A DNA stretch of 64,000 nt from Flavobacterium johnsoniae (GCF_030388325.1 NZ_CP103794.1:3472001-3536000), one strand, 5' to 3'; positions 52,407 through 61,972 are shown, numbered from the stretch's first letter. Notes: a model not told the origin generated them from the sequence alone. Numbers and translations: made by a program.

Positions 52407-53099
52407 CTATAGTTCTTTTTTCATAGAACCACAGGTTAACATTTTTTTTCCTTGATATGGGTTTTTGATCTCCTTGGTTTCGCTTATCCAAATAGCTCCT
52501 TTTCCGCCATCATACATAGGACAAAAGTCCTGATACAATTTTTGTTCTGATTTGAAAGATTTTATCAAATCATTCATGTCTTTACTTAACACGGCAAAAT
52601 GCTCTCTCTGGTGTTCAATATTTCCGCCGTTAGCTCCAATATGTTCTGCGTGTTCTTTGGCATCATCAGCAATATCAAGATATTCTGCTTTTAATTTCGC
52701 ATCTATCGAATTGGGATTTACACTGTTAAAAACTGCATATAATGCCTTGCCTGCATCTGCAGCTCCTTTTGTATCATCTTTGGTTAATGCATTTTTTAGG
52801 GACAGATAATTACTCACGATTTCGTTTATAGAAAATGTTCCTTGAGCAGTCTGGGCTGTTTCTACTTCTGCACTTTTTCCGGCCGTTTCCTTTACTGGCT
52901 CGGTTAATTCCATTCCGCATTTGGAACATTTGTCTCCTTTTTTTCCTGTAATTTCAGGATGCATGGAACAGGCATACAATTGCGAGTCATTCTGAGCTGT
53001 CCCGGAAGCCGCTTCAGGAGCTGCAGTTTCTTTGTTTTTTGAATTACAAGCTGTAAGTACAATTGCCATTACAAGGGTTGAGAAAATTAGTTTTTTCAT
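52407..53099 (-). CDS. DUF3347 lipoprotein with heavy-metal-binding module
   Basis: 230 residues. Lipobox LTAC near 18, module YACSMHPEITGKKGDKCSKC near 43, DUF3347 from about 90 with EHAEHIGANGGNIEHQREHF and FCPMYDGGKGAIWIS. Combines the two metal modules that recur in this region. Periplasmic. The DUF3347 part is nearly the same as in 51655. Confidence 0.88.
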   Translation of the reverse strand: MKKLIFSTLVMAIVLTACNSKNKETAAPEAASGTAQNDSQLYACSMHPEITGKKGDKCSKCGMELTEPVKETAGKSAEVETAQTAQGTFSINEIVSNYLSLKNALTKDDTKGAADAGKALYAVFNSVNPNSIDAKLKAEYLDIADDAKEHAEHIGANGGNIEHQREHFAVLSKDMNDLIKSFKSEQKLYQDFCPMYDGGKGAIWISETKEIKNPYQGKKMLTCGSMKKEL

Positions 53100-53230
53100 T
53101 TTTTTTAGTTTTTATCTCTAATGAATGTTTTTTTGTCTAACATTCCTTTGTTTGAGTGTTATAAGAATTATTCTTTTTTTGATTGCAAATCCAATCTCTA
53201 TTTTGCCTTTTAAATGCCTTTATATCAGAT

Positions 53231-54301
53231 TTATATTTTCAGCACCAATCCGTTGGGTTTTCTACCGACATTAATCGTTTTAGAGACCGTATGGTTTGAT
53301 ACATTAACAACAGAGACCGTATTGGCGGTCTGATTGGTCACATAGGCAGTATTTCCATCTGCTGTAAATGTTATAGCATGTGCACCGGCACCAGTAGTGA
53401 ATACACCTCCATGAACCCACATCATCTTAGTCTGGTCCCAGGTCCAATAATGGACTTTTGCATTGACAGGATCACTTACCCAAAGTTCTTTCTTATTTCC
53501 ATTGTGAGACGCTATTCCAGGCATAAATCCTAGATCAATGGTTTGGCCTACGGCATCGGTTGCCACATTGATTACCGAGATAGATTGCCCGTCTTCATTA
53601 TCAACATACATTCTGGCGTCAGTTCCTGTCCAGGCACCCACAGGGTTTTTTCCCACAGCAACTGTGGCTGTAACCTGCTTGGTTGCGGTATTTATAACTG
53701 ACACAGTATTGTCATCTCCATTAGCAATATAAGCCTTAGTCCCATCAGAAGAAAAGGTAAGCTCAGCGGGCATCATGCCAACTGCAATGGTGCTTTTCAA
53801 TGCGTATGTTAAGGCGTCATAAACCAGAACTTTTCCATTGATGTCCATTTGCGGCACCCAGATTTCTGAACCATTTGGGCTGTATATTGTGTTGTGGTTC
53901 ATCATTGGCAGGCTGATATTTTTTACTGTTGCCCCACTGGCTGGGTCAATTACAAGGAGTTTACCTGTCATTCCTCCCATACCTGCGGTATGGCCTGCAG
54001 AGAAGTCCATTCCGGGTACACCGATAGCCAGATGATTGGAATGTAAAGAAATGTGGTGCGGCCACATGATCATATCGTTGCCGCTGCCCATTAGGCTTAA
54101 GGTTTCTGTAACTTCATTAGTTTCCAATTTGATTACTGAAATTGTGCCGTCCTGACCATTGACCACATAAGCGGCAGGATAGTTTATATTCAGTTTTGGA
54201 TCGGACATATTCATATCATCCATTTTACTGCAAGAAAACAGCGAAACGGTCCCTAAAATTAAAACTCCAAGCATTGAACTAACGGTTATTATATTTTTCA
54301 T
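53231..54301 (-). CDS. YncE-like beta-propeller lipoprotein
   Basis: 356 residues from ATG at 54301. Lipobox LFSC near residue 24. Repeating propeller units of about 42 residues: AYVVNGQDGTISVIKLETNE, AYIANGDDNTVSVINTATKQ, AYVTNQTANTVSVVNVSNH. The methionine- and histidine-rich area (MIMWPHHISLHSNHLAIGVP, GMDFSAGHTAGMGGMTG) may bind copper. Exported; function unknown, possibly metal or redox-partner binding. Lies 14 bases after the 54316 gene. Confidence 0.85.
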   Translation of the reverse strand: MKNIITVSSMLGVLILGTVSLFSCSKMDDMNMSDPKLNINYPAAYVVNGQDGTISVIKLETNEVTETLSLMGSGNDMIMWPHHISLHSNHLAIGVPGMDFSAGHTAGMGGMTGKLLVIDPASGATVKNISLPMMNHNTIYSPNGSEIWVPQMDINGKVLVYDALTYALKSTIAVGMMPAELTFSSDGTKAYIANGDDNTVSVINTATKQVTATVAVGKNPVGAWTGTDARMYVDNEDGQSISVINVATDAVGQTIDLGFMPGIASHNGNKKELWVSDPVNAKVHYWTWDQTKMMWVHGGVFTTGAGAHAITFTADGNTAYVTNQTANTVSVVNVSNHTVSKTINVGRKPNGLVLKI

Positions 54302-54315
54302 TTTTTGATTTGGGA

Positions 54316-55167
54316 TTATTTGATTGTTTCTATAGTTGATCCACAGCTTAACATCTGTGAACCGTAATACGGATTCTTGATGCCGCTTTCTTTGCTGAGC
54401 CAATTCGCATCAACCATTGGACAATGATTATAATAAACCGGCTGCGGCTGATCAGCAGTTTTTATAAGATCGTACGTGTTTTTGGAAAGGCTTTTAAAGG
54501 ATTCCCTTTGCTTTTTTACATCTTGGTTTTCAGAAATATTTGTGGCATCTGAAGCTAAACTTTTCATTGCATTCATCCATGCAGTATGTTCTTTTGGCTT
54601 TAGGTTCTCCATTTTAATAGCATTGATTGCAGTAAGGAGCTCTTTAGATTTCAATGCGGCAGTTTTAGCATCTGTTTTCACCAAAGCATCTTTTACATCA
54701 AAGTAGCTGTCGAAAATTGCTTTAAAAGGACTGTTTTCTTGTGCATCTGCAGGAACTGCGGCTGTATGCTGTGAATGATCCATTTTACCCATATCCATTT
54801 CGGATTTTTTTATTGGAGCCGCCATATTTGTTCTTTCATATTGGCAGCATTGTGGAAGTTTTGCATAGGCGTCACCAGGAGCTAAGAACTGGTCGCTGTC
54901 ATATCCTGCTAAGGCAATTCTTTTCAGGACTTCATCCTGATTTGTTTTCTTCTCATCATAGGTAATAGCCGCTATTTTGGTGTTTTCATTCCAGTTTACC
55001 GAAGCGATATTTTTGATGTTTCCTGCTTTTTCAATAGCAGTTTTGCACATTAAACAATTACCATAAATTTTTGCATTTATGTTTTTTGCATTTTTTATAG
55101 GTGCGCCAAACACTATGACTGACAGCAATAGAGTGATTGCCATCAATCCTTTTTGAATTGATTTCAT
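54316..55167 (-). CDS. HMA domain plus DUF3347 exported protein
   Basis: 283 residues from ATG at 55167. Signal peptide, an HMA-like domain with GNCLMCKTAIEKAG near residue 35 (C-x-x-C retained), a His/Met linker (MDMGKMDHSQHT), then DUF3347 ending YYNHCPMVDANWLSKESGIK and NPYYGSQMLSCG. This joins a copper-chaperone fold to DUF3347 and supports a copper role for the latter. First gene of the long copper transcription unit. Confidence 0.87.
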   Translation of the reverse strand: MKSIQKGLMAITLLLSVIVFGAPIKNAKNINAKIYGNCLMCKTAIEKAGNIKNIASVNWNENTKIAAITYDEKKTNQDEVLKRIALAGYDSDQFLAPGDAYAKLPQCCQYERTNMAAPIKKSEMDMGKMDHSQHTAAVPADAQENSPFKAIFDSYFDVKDALVKTDAKTAALKSKELLTAINAIKMENLKPKEHTAWMNAMKSLASDATNISENQDVKKQRESFKSLSKNTYDLIKTADQPQPVYYNHCPMVDANWLSKESGIKNPYYGSQMLSCGSTIETIK

Positions 55168-55316
55168 TTTAAAATGTATTTGAAGTGAATATTGCTTTTG
55201 AGAAATAATTGCATACAAGAACTGTATAGAGAATTATTCTACAAAAAGCGAAAAATAAAAAAATGAAGCAGTTAGGCTTCCTTTTTTGACACACGTATGG
55301 CTGTCAAAAAAGGTAT

Positions 55317-55688
55317 TTAGCTTATTTTAGGGATAAGCCAGATAGTATAGAAACCAGAGAGAATGGAGGTTTCTGAACTGTGGAATTTTTGTTTTTTAGA
55401 AAAAACACTTATAGTGATGTTTTTAAAGTCAAGTTGGTTAAAGAAAGTAATTCCTCCGTTACAGATTGAGACACAACCGCATGACTTGTGCCCACATTTA
55501 TGACCGCAGCAGCCATCATTATTTTTTTTGGAATGACTGCCATCTTTCGAGCAGCAATCATTGTCATGATTTTTGGAAGCTTCTTTAGTATAAGAAATCT
55601 TTCCAGAAAGTTTTCCACAAGCAAAAGTAGCCATTGGCATCAAGAAGAAACCTAAGGTAATAATTACTATGATGTGGAATCTTTTCAT
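55317..55688 (-). CDS. Small exported cysteine/histidine-rich protein (DUF6660-like)
   Basis: 123 residues. Signal peptide (IIVIITLGFFLMPMATFA), then a Cys/His/Lys-rich stretch with NDCCSKDGSH, DGCCGHKCGHKSCGC, and a C-terminus ending IWLIPKIS like the protein at 26944 (IWQPPKIS). Probably a periplasmic metal scavenger that accompanies the copper genes, as the other accompanies the TonB group. Has its own promoter box. Confidence 0.75.
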   Translation of the reverse strand: MKRFHIIVIITLGFFLMPMATFACGKLSGKISYTKEASKNHDNDCCSKDGSHSKKNNDGCCGHKCGHKSCGCVSICNGGITFFNQLDFKNITISVFSKKQKFHSSETSILSGFYTIWLIPKIS

Positions 55689-55708
55689 AAGACATGTAAA
55701 ATCGTAAA

Positions 55709-55716
55709 CAAAGATA
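55709..55716 (-). promoter_or_regulatory. -7 promoter box for the gene at 55317
   Basis: Minus strand TATCTTTG, a perfect TAnnTTTG, 20 bases before the ATG at 55688. Confidence 0.45.
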
Positions 55717-55924
55717 ATTATAAAAATATCTCTGTTTATAAATGAAATGTTAAAATTGTTATTTTTTCATAGTTTATTTAGAAATGGATTTTTCTTCCCC
55801 TGTTTAATAGTCTGCATTGAAGGCAGTACGCTATTGAACAGTAATTATTTTTTTTTGATTTGAACAATCTAAGAGGAAGATTGCTATAAATCAGCAAGGA
55901 AAATTTCAGTGTCTGAAATGTTAT

Positions 55925-55964
55925 AAAGCGGAAAAACCGAAAGTTCTTCGGTTTTTCCGCTTTT
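55925..55964. terminator. Strong bidirectional terminator
   Basis: 17-bp perfect stem AAAGCGGAAAAACCGAA / TTCGGTTTTTCCGCTTT with a 5-base loop, adjoining the stop codon of the PcfJ-like gene. Confidence 0.8.
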
Positions 55965-56877
55965 AGCATTGTTCTGCTTTCTTCTTTTTCATTCGGGAGC
56001 GAATCTGATAAAGGTTTTTTTTCATCAAACTGAAAATAGCTTTATGATGTTTTGAATTGTGATTCCTCAAACCACGGCACTGTGCTATTTCCATTTTAGA
56101 AAGAGAAACCTCTATAGTTTCGATTGGTTTGTTGTCAATGCGTGCAGAGAAGAGCAGGGAATCTATCTTTTTGAAATACTCATTGGTAAAAACACAGTGT
56201 CTCAGGCTGTCGCCTTCGGTCATAAATTCAGAAACATTCTCCAATACTGAAATAGTAATTCCTGCCCCTGAAAAGCATAACCCGAAAAACTGTTTTTTCT
56301 CCTCAGCATACAGACCTTGCGCTTTTTCTATTTCCGCACGCATTTTCACAAGATATTTTTTTCTCAGCAACTGCTGTTTTTTCTCCACCAATCTGTCATG
56401 CTCCAAGTGTAAATCAGCAGGACAGACGAGCAGGGCGGAGGTTATGTCTTTTTTAAACCAACGCAAAAGTTCGATATAATCCTCCCAAATTCCAAAATCG
56501 GAAACTGTATAATTCTTTTTAAGACATATTTTTACGGCCTGCCAGTTACGCAGGACATGCTGATGGGGAGATTCAAGGTAATAGCGGAGCCATGAAATCT
56601 GCCTAGTTTTCAGCAGAGTTTCAGCACAGTGGTCTTTTAATAATGATGAAAGCAACACCTGAGGTGCTACCTCATAAAAACTTGTCTTAAAGCCATTTCG
56701 TTTCAATACGGGAAGCACTTTCAAGCGTGGATAAAACCTGTAGGGGTTGATTCGATACTTGGGAGAGTTCTGAAAATCCTTTGGGCGGATTTCAAGGGGC
56801 GAATAGTACTGCCATGCATCCTGGATACAATCAGCTGGAAATGTTGTTTCCTTTTCTGACCATTTGCGCGCCCATCC
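55963..56877 (-). pseudogene. PcfJ-like protein, 5' truncated
   Basis: The frame is open from 56877 to the stop at 55963; the first ATG (56724) falls inside the conserved part, because RINPYRFYPRLKVLPVLKRN spans it. C-terminal region with GAGITISVLENVSEFMTEGD and SLRHCVFTNEYFK, the PcfJ signature of plasmid and ICE proteins. The N-terminal third of the family (with its zinc ribbon) is missing; an IS21 element lies just upstream. The segment 56817-56909 recurs at 14811. Probably a remnant of a conjugative or plasmid-derived gene. Confidence 0.7.
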
Positions 56878-57086
56878 TTAGGATAAAAAACAGTAATGCT
56901 GCCGGGGCTGTAAAACGATAAAAGATAAATAAAGTGTAAAACTCAGTGATATTGACCACTGTTTTCCAATTTAAAGTGACCACTTCGTTTCGGTTTAAAG
57001 TGACCATCTAATTTCGGTGCAAAGTGAGCACCTAAAAAACTACTTTTTTTCGTGTGTTAATTATTGTTTCAAATATAGATAAATAA

Positions 57087-57824
57087 TTATTCCTTGATTA
57101 TGCTTTTTTTCTTTCTCATTGATTCCCCATGCAGCTCAACCCTGTGGGCCTGATGTATTAATCTATCAAGGATTGCATCTGCTATGGTTTTCTCGCCGAT
57201 TATGTCATACCATCCCTGAACGGGGATCTGCGAGGTTACTATAATAGAACCATTGTTGTGCCTGTCCTCGATGATCTCTAAAAGTGTGATTCTGTTCTGG
57301 CTGTCCAATGCCTGGAGTCCAAAGTCATCTAGTATGATAACATCCTGCCTTTGTATTTTCATCAGTTCTCTCAGGTATGTACCGTCTGCTTTGGCCATTT
57401 TCAGCTTTGCAAACAATTTTGCAGTATTAAAATAACTTACTCTATAGCCTTCAATACAGGCCTGATAACCAAGTGCTGTTCCTAAAAAACTTTTGCCGAC
57501 ACCTGTGCTTCCTGTGATTAGTATATTTTCATTCTTTTCTACAAAACTGCATTCTGCAAGCCGGAGTATAAGATTTCTGTCAATGTTCCGGGACTGGTCA
57601 AAATTGATGCTTTCAATATTTGATTTGTAATGGAAGAGTGCATTGGTAATACTGCGTTCAATACGCCTGTTGTGGCGTTCATCCCATTCGGCATCTATTA
57701 TCATTGACATAAACTGGTCAATGGTATAATGATCGGTTTTACCGCTCTCGATAGCTGTCATGAAGGCGTTATGCATTCCATGAAGCTTCATCTGTTTCAT
57801 TTTTGCTACAGTAGATTCATTCAT
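57087..57824 (-). CDS. istB: IS21 helper ATPase IstB
   Basis: 245 residues, AAA+ ATPase. Walker A ILITGSTGVGKSFLGTALGY, Walker B VIILDDFGLQ, sensor region GSIIVTSQIP and C-terminal ADAILDRLIHQAHRVELHGE. N-terminal IstB helical domain. Assists IstA by directing target choice. Full length and intact. Confidence 0.95.
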   Translation of the reverse strand: MNESTVAKMKQMKLHGMHNAFMTAIESGKTDHYTIDQFMSMIIDAEWDERHNRRIERSITNALFHYKSNIESINFDQSRNIDRNLILRLAECSFVEKNENILITGSTGVGKSFLGTALGYQACIEGYRVSYFNTAKLFAKLKMAKADGTYLRELMKIQRQDVIILDDFGLQALDSQNRITLLEIIEDRHNNGSIIVTSQIPVQGWYDIIGEKTIADAILDRLIHQAHRVELHGESMRKKKSIIKE

Positions 57825-57836
57825 TGTAAATTGATT

Positions 57837-59390
57837 TTAGTTATAATAATTTTTTCCTCTGATATTGCCGTGGTCGGGAAGATCCTGATCTTCTTCCTTT
57901 TCGTGTTCCATAGGTATCTTATCCAGACTGTTTTCTAAGATGTTCTGTATGGTTTTAAAATTATAAATCTTAAAGTCCAGAGCACGTTTGCAGGCATTTG
58001 CTAATCTTTCTGCACCTACTTTCTTTTCAAAAGACAATATGCCTAGACAGCTTTTATAGGCCTGCTCGGGGTGGTTCCTGCTTTCTATTATCTGCATAAT
58101 ATATTCTCCTACTGCCGGATCAATGCTGTTGGCCCATTCAATAAACCTTAAGGCATTCCACTGTGCTACAAACTGATGTGTGCTTGCCATATGTTCTGGA
58201 TTTGTGGTATAGATGTAGGGCTTTGGATTTCTGATGTGTGTGGCTATACGGTTGTATTTGAAGTATATTTCAACAGTAGAGCTGGTGTAGAGCAGCTTTA
58301 CTTTTTTCTTTAAATATTGATAGGGCACGCTATAGTAGTTTTTATCCTGGCTTAACTGGACGTGCCCGTTCTGCATTACTGTTGCCAGAGACTGGTATTT
58401 AATCTCAAAGCGTTCCAGAGGAAGAGGCTGCAGTTCATGTCTTTCATCTTCCATAAAGAGTTCAAAACGAGAGTATGGTCTTCCGGTAAGTTTCTTGTTA
58501 TTATGCGCATCGAGCAGATTCCATATTTCCTGGTTCAGTTCTTCTATGCTGAAGTATTTAGAGTCTTTCAGATTTGCATAAATTCTTCTGTAAAGTATCT
58601 TGACTGCTCCTTCAACTAAAGATTTGTCTCTGGGCCTGTAGGCTCTTGCGGGCAGAATAGTGGTTTCATAATGTTCAGCTAAATCTGCAAGAGTTTCATT
58701 AATGGTGGGTTCGAAGCGGCTGGTTCTGACTACGGCAGATTTTAAGTTGTCAGGCACAATTGCGGCAGGCGTTCCTTGAAAAAAACGCATTGCATTTTCT
58801 ACCGAAGCTACAAAATCTTCCTTCTGCTGGCTCATTGACGCTTCTGCGTAAGTATACTGGCTGGCACCGAGTATGGCAACAAAAAACTGTACTTCCTGAA
58901 CCTCGGACGTGTTTTTGTCTATAATTGAGAGTGTCTTTCCAGCATAATCCACATACATTTTATCGCCAGCCTTGTGATTCATATGCATCACAGGGTTTAC
59001 CTTGTTGCTCCAGTCTCTGAAGCGGTTCCTGAACTGCGTTACTCTAAGACCATCGGGATGGGTTTCAATATACCTTTCCCACATAGTTTGTATGGTGATG
59101 CCCACCTTTTTTAATTCCCGTTCCATCTGAGGAAAATAAGCATACAGATCTTCGATTCTTGAGGAAACAACTTCTGTCGGACCCTGAGAAAACAGCTCGT
59201 CCAATTCAGTGTCAGTTTTCTTGTTGACAGTTTCCAGGCTTAATCCCAGCACTTCAAATAAAGAGATATATTTTTTCACAGTATTTCTGGAAAGAGATAA
59301 ATATCGGCTTATAAACAGCTTGCTTTTGCCGTTGCAGTGCAACTTAATGACTTTTCTGATTTTGTTCATGTCTAGTTTGTTATTTGCCAT
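57837..59390 (-). CDS. istA: IS21 transposase IstA
   Basis: 517 residues. N-terminal HTH (KLHCNGKSKLFISRYLSLSR) and DDE integrase core: first aspartate in GDKMYVDYAGKTL, second in PAAIVPDNLKSAV, glutamate in YRPRDKSLVEGAVKILY. The C-terminal Mu-transposase-like beta-barrel follows. Full length, no frameshift, so the element could be active. Confidence 0.95.
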   Translation of the reverse strand: MANNKLDMNKIRKVIKLHCNGKSKLFISRYLSLSRNTVKKYISLFEVLGLSLETVNKKTDTELDELFSQGPTEVVSSRIEDLYAYFPQMERELKKVGITIQTMWERYIETHPDGLRVTQFRNRFRDWSNKVNPVMHMNHKAGDKMYVDYAGKTLSIIDKNTSEVQEVQFFVAILGASQYTYAEASMSQQKEDFVASVENAMRFFQGTPAAIVPDNLKSAVVRTSRFEPTINETLADLAEHYETTILPARAYRPRDKSLVEGAVKILYRRIYANLKDSKYFSIEELNQEIWNLLDAHNNKKLTGRPYSRFELFMEDERHELQPLPLERFEIKYQSLATVMQNGHVQLSQDKNYYSVPYQYLKKKVKLLYTSSTVEIYFKYNRIATHIRNPKPYIYTTNPEHMASTHQFVAQWNALRFIEWANSIDPAVGEYIMQIIESRNHPEQAYKSCLGILSFEKKVGAERLANACKRALDFKIYNFKTIQNILENSLDKIPMEHEKEEDQDLPDHGNIRGKNYYN

Positions 59391-59643
59391 AGTCTGTAGT
59401 TTTTATACAGATCCATGGTTTAACAGCATGAAAAGAAGTAGTGTTAGGTGGTCAATTTGAACCGAAACAAGGTGGTCAGTTTAAATTGAAAAGGGGTGGT
59501 CAGTTTGACCCGAAATCGGTGGTCACTTTATGCTGAAAAAGTGTGGTCAATTTGACCGCTTTTTCCACAAAGGACGTAAGCTTTTTTGGGTTGATTTTTT
59601 AGATATGTAAAAAATGAGGAAGAGAAGATATTTTTTTGAACAA

Positions 59644-59686
59644 TTAAGGGAGGATTTTGCTGAGTTTTTGCAAAATCCTCCCTTAA
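59644..59686. terminator. Long perfect hairpin
   Basis: 17-bp perfect stem TTAAGGGAGGATTTTGC / GCAAAATCCTCCCTTAA with a 9-base loop, 22 bases after the stop of the monooxygenase-like gene. T-tract is weak on both strands. Confidence 0.6.
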
Positions 59687-59707
59687 ATATAATGGTATTA
59701 TCTTAGG

Positions 59708-60001
59708 CTATTTGGCAGCTAAAATGTCCAATTTTTCAATAGACGGAGGTGTTGCCAATAGGTCTGGTGCATTTTCCATTAATGCTTTTGCGATCTTACC
59801 GCCAAGGTGTGCCTCTCTGCCTTCTTCGTTTGAAAAAGTATCGTAAATACCGAAGGTAGAAGCATCAATACGGAATGCATACCACGTAACGGTACCGGCT
59901 TCTTCAAGAGCAAGCGGTAATGCTCCTGTAATAAAATCTTCAACGTTTTTTTCTTGGCCGACCTTTGCTTCCAACCGAACTAACAATCCTAATTTTTTCA
60001 T
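59708..60001 (-). CDS. Antibiotic-biosynthesis-monooxygenase-fold protein (YgiN-like)
   Basis: 97 residues, the size of one ABM ferredoxin-like domain. GLLVRLEAKVGQEKNVEDFI, TVTWYAFRIDASTFGIYDTF and REAHLGGKIAKALMENAPDL are typical of putative quinol monooxygenases. Small dimeric cytosolic enzyme or sensor; substrate unknown. Neighbours include quinone-reductase-like remnants and an AraC regulator, hinting at a former quinone-response cluster. Confidence 0.85.
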   Translation of the reverse strand: MKKLGLLVRLEAKVGQEKNVEDFITGALPLALEEAGTVTWYAFRIDASTFGIYDTFSNEEGREAHLGGKIAKALMENAPDLLATPPSIEKLDILAAK

Positions 60002-60102
60002 TGTTTTTATTTTTTAGTTAAACAATTCTTTAATCAGACAAAATTAGAAAAAACCAGCGCTGCTTCGTTTATTAGTTTGGTTCAATAAGTTATGAAAAGA
60101 GG

Positions 60103-60963
60103 TCAATTAGAGTGGATGTGGTTGGGGCTATACCCAAATTCATTTTTAAAGGCTGCACTAAAATTTGACAAGCTGCCATAGCCAAAGTCCATAAAAATTT
60201 CGGAAGGTGTGACTTGGTTATTATGTAACAATTCTTTGGCCTTGTTAAGCCGTTTTTGCTGAAACCATTTCCCTGGAGATTTCTGGTATATACTTATAAA
60301 TTTTCTCTTAAAAGTAGAGGCACTCATATTGCACAGAAAGGCTATTTCGTCAATATTCAAGTTCGTATAAAGGTTCTTTTCAATTACCATTTTAAATGAT
60401 AATTCTCTTTCATTGATTAGTAAATAATGTAAGTAATCTAAAAATACCGTCCCATATTTATCAGCCAGATAAAGCATTATTTCTTCAAATTTCAGTTCCA
60501 AAATCTTTTGAGAGATAGATTGTTGCAAACCAAAAATCTGTTGGAGCGAATGAATATAATGGATGATAAAATTGTCTTTCTCTAAGAGGAAATAAGGTAT
60601 ATCCGTTATCTTTTTATCTGAGGCATTCTGACTGAAAGAATGGGAATGTTTCAAGAAAAAATCGGTGATGTTTTTGTGAGAAAAGAAGAAGAGTAAACAA
60701 CGGTATGAGCTTACACCTACCAGTTCGGTAACCAAAACATTATTAGATGTGATAAGTAGCGATTGTGTTTCATTGATTGAAATGATATCATTAGAAAAGT
60801 GAATGTTTTTTTGACCATCCAATAAGAAACTGAATACATTTTTATTCAGGCCAATCTTGTTTCTAGAACCGTTCTTATACACTTCGTAATTGAAAATTTG
60901 CAAATCCGAAGTATGAGTTTCGTTATGTTCCCATAGATCTTCGGGAAGGTTTGTAATGTCCAT
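60103..60963 (-). CDS. AraC-family regulator (ExsA-like)
   Basis: 286 residues from ATG at 60963; the in-frame TTG two codons earlier is less likely. N-terminal ExsA-type sensor (NKIGLNKNVFSFLLDGQK), C-terminal double HTH: LNIDEIAFLCNMSASTFKRK and VTPSEIFMDFGYGSLSNFSA, ending FGYSPNHIH. Likely regulates the adjacent monooxygenase-fold gene (59708), 101 bases downstream. Confidence 0.88.
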   Translation of the reverse strand: MDITNLPEDLWEHNETHTSDLQIFNYEVYKNGSRNKIGLNKNVFSFLLDGQKNIHFSNDIISINETQSLLITSNNVLVTELVGVSSYRCLLFFFSHKNITDFFLKHSHSFSQNASDKKITDIPYFLLEKDNFIIHYIHSLQQIFGLQQSISQKILELKFEEIMLYLADKYGTVFLDYLHYLLINERELSFKMVIEKNLYTNLNIDEIAFLCNMSASTFKRKFISIYQKSPGKWFQQKRLNKAKELLHNNQVTPSEIFMDFGYGSLSNFSAAFKNEFGYSPNHIHSN

Positions 60964-61036
60964 CGTCAAAATTAAATTGATTTTTTACGGAGTGTTCTTT
61001 GGTTGTGTCATTAAAAAATTCGTTCCAAAAGCGATT

Positions 61037-61552
61037 TTAGCCATTTGAGTTTTTTCTTGCTGTAAGAAGGGTACTTGATAACGCCTTACCACCTGACGAA
61101 TAGATAAGCTCAAAAAGCTGTTGCTTTCTTTCATCCATCTTTTTCGGGAATATTTCCAAAAGTTTTTCCGAAACCTTTTCTGCAAAGCTATCTAAGCTTG
61201 TAAGGTCTTCTTTAGAAATATCCCAAAAACCTGCGGGAAGCCGAATCTCATCTTTTCCAAAATCTGTCCCGTTGTATCCGAGCCGGTATTCGGCACCGAG
61301 CAAGGTAAGACATACCATAAAAAGCTTTGTTTGCTTTTTGAAAATATACCGCCTTGCTTTTTTATCCAGATTAAATAATTCGGCTACCAATGGTTCCTGA
61401 TCTGTACAGCTAAACATAATGTCCACTCTTCCATCGGGAAAAATAATGACTTCTTTATCTTCATCGGTATGATTGGCGCATAGCAGGAAACTCTCCACAA
61501 AACCGGAGAGCCGTTTGTCAGGAACAATTTTTATGTACTCAAAATCTTGCAT
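61037..61552 (-). pseudogene. AraC-type sensor domain without its DNA-binding half
   Basis: About 171 residues from ATG at 61552. YIKIVPDKRLSGFVESFLLC and KEVIIFPDGRVDIMFSCTD match the N-terminal sensor (DUF6597-like) of AraC regulators, and FWDISKEDLTSLDSF continues it. The chain then ends at SSGGKALSSTLLTARKNSNG, where the double HTH should start. No HTH is found in another frame downstream. Either a truncated pseudogene or a free-standing sensor domain; the first is more likely given the decay around it. Confidence 0.65.
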
Positions 61553-61727
61553 CGTTTTTATGTGCATCTGACCTGGGAAGAAATATTGGATATTCTTAAT
61601 CAATCTGTCAGATGAATTATATATGCAAAACTAACAAAAAAAAAACAGTCTAAAATACACCACCACACGCGGCAAATGCTGAGTGTGGTGGTGTAAGATT
61701 TTACCATTAATGAGGTCGTATGGGCTG

Positions 61728-61972
61728 TTACAACTCATAGATTTCTTTTAATGCTTCTTTCAATGCCAAAGGTTTTCTTCCCAAAAGGTTTTCCAGATCG
61801 TTTGTTACCTCTTCAAACTGGTGGTTTTTCTGATCTTCGGCAAAACCGGCGGTTAGTAAAATGGCAAATTCGGGAACGCCAAACTGCTTTAGTTTTTCGG
61901 TAAACTCTGTTGGGGCGGCATTGGTGTAAGAAACCGATTTGCCTGAACGATTTAGTAACCTAACCTTGTCAT
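61728..61972 (-). pseudogene. C-terminal fragment of an NmrA/QorB-like SDR
   Basis: About 81 codons with no start: LLNRSGKSVSYTNAAPTEFT, KQFGVPEFAILLTAGFAEDQ, and NDLENLLGRKPLALKEALKE then YEL and stop. This is the end of an NmrA-type NAD(P)H:quinone oxidoreductase. The Rossmann half is missing. Confidence 0.75.

Larger units (their letters stand above)
56947..59555 (-). mobile_element. IS21-family insertion sequence
   Basis: Contains istA and istB in the usual order with a 12-base gap. The ends are related inverted repeats: TGATATTGACCAC inward on the left, and the complement of the right end reads TCAAATTGACCAC. Several subterminal copies of TGGTCA/TGACCA follow at roughly 20-24 base spacing (five at the right end, three to four at the left), as expected for transposase sites. 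No target duplication was found, so the exact ends may be off by a few bases. Confidence 0.85.
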
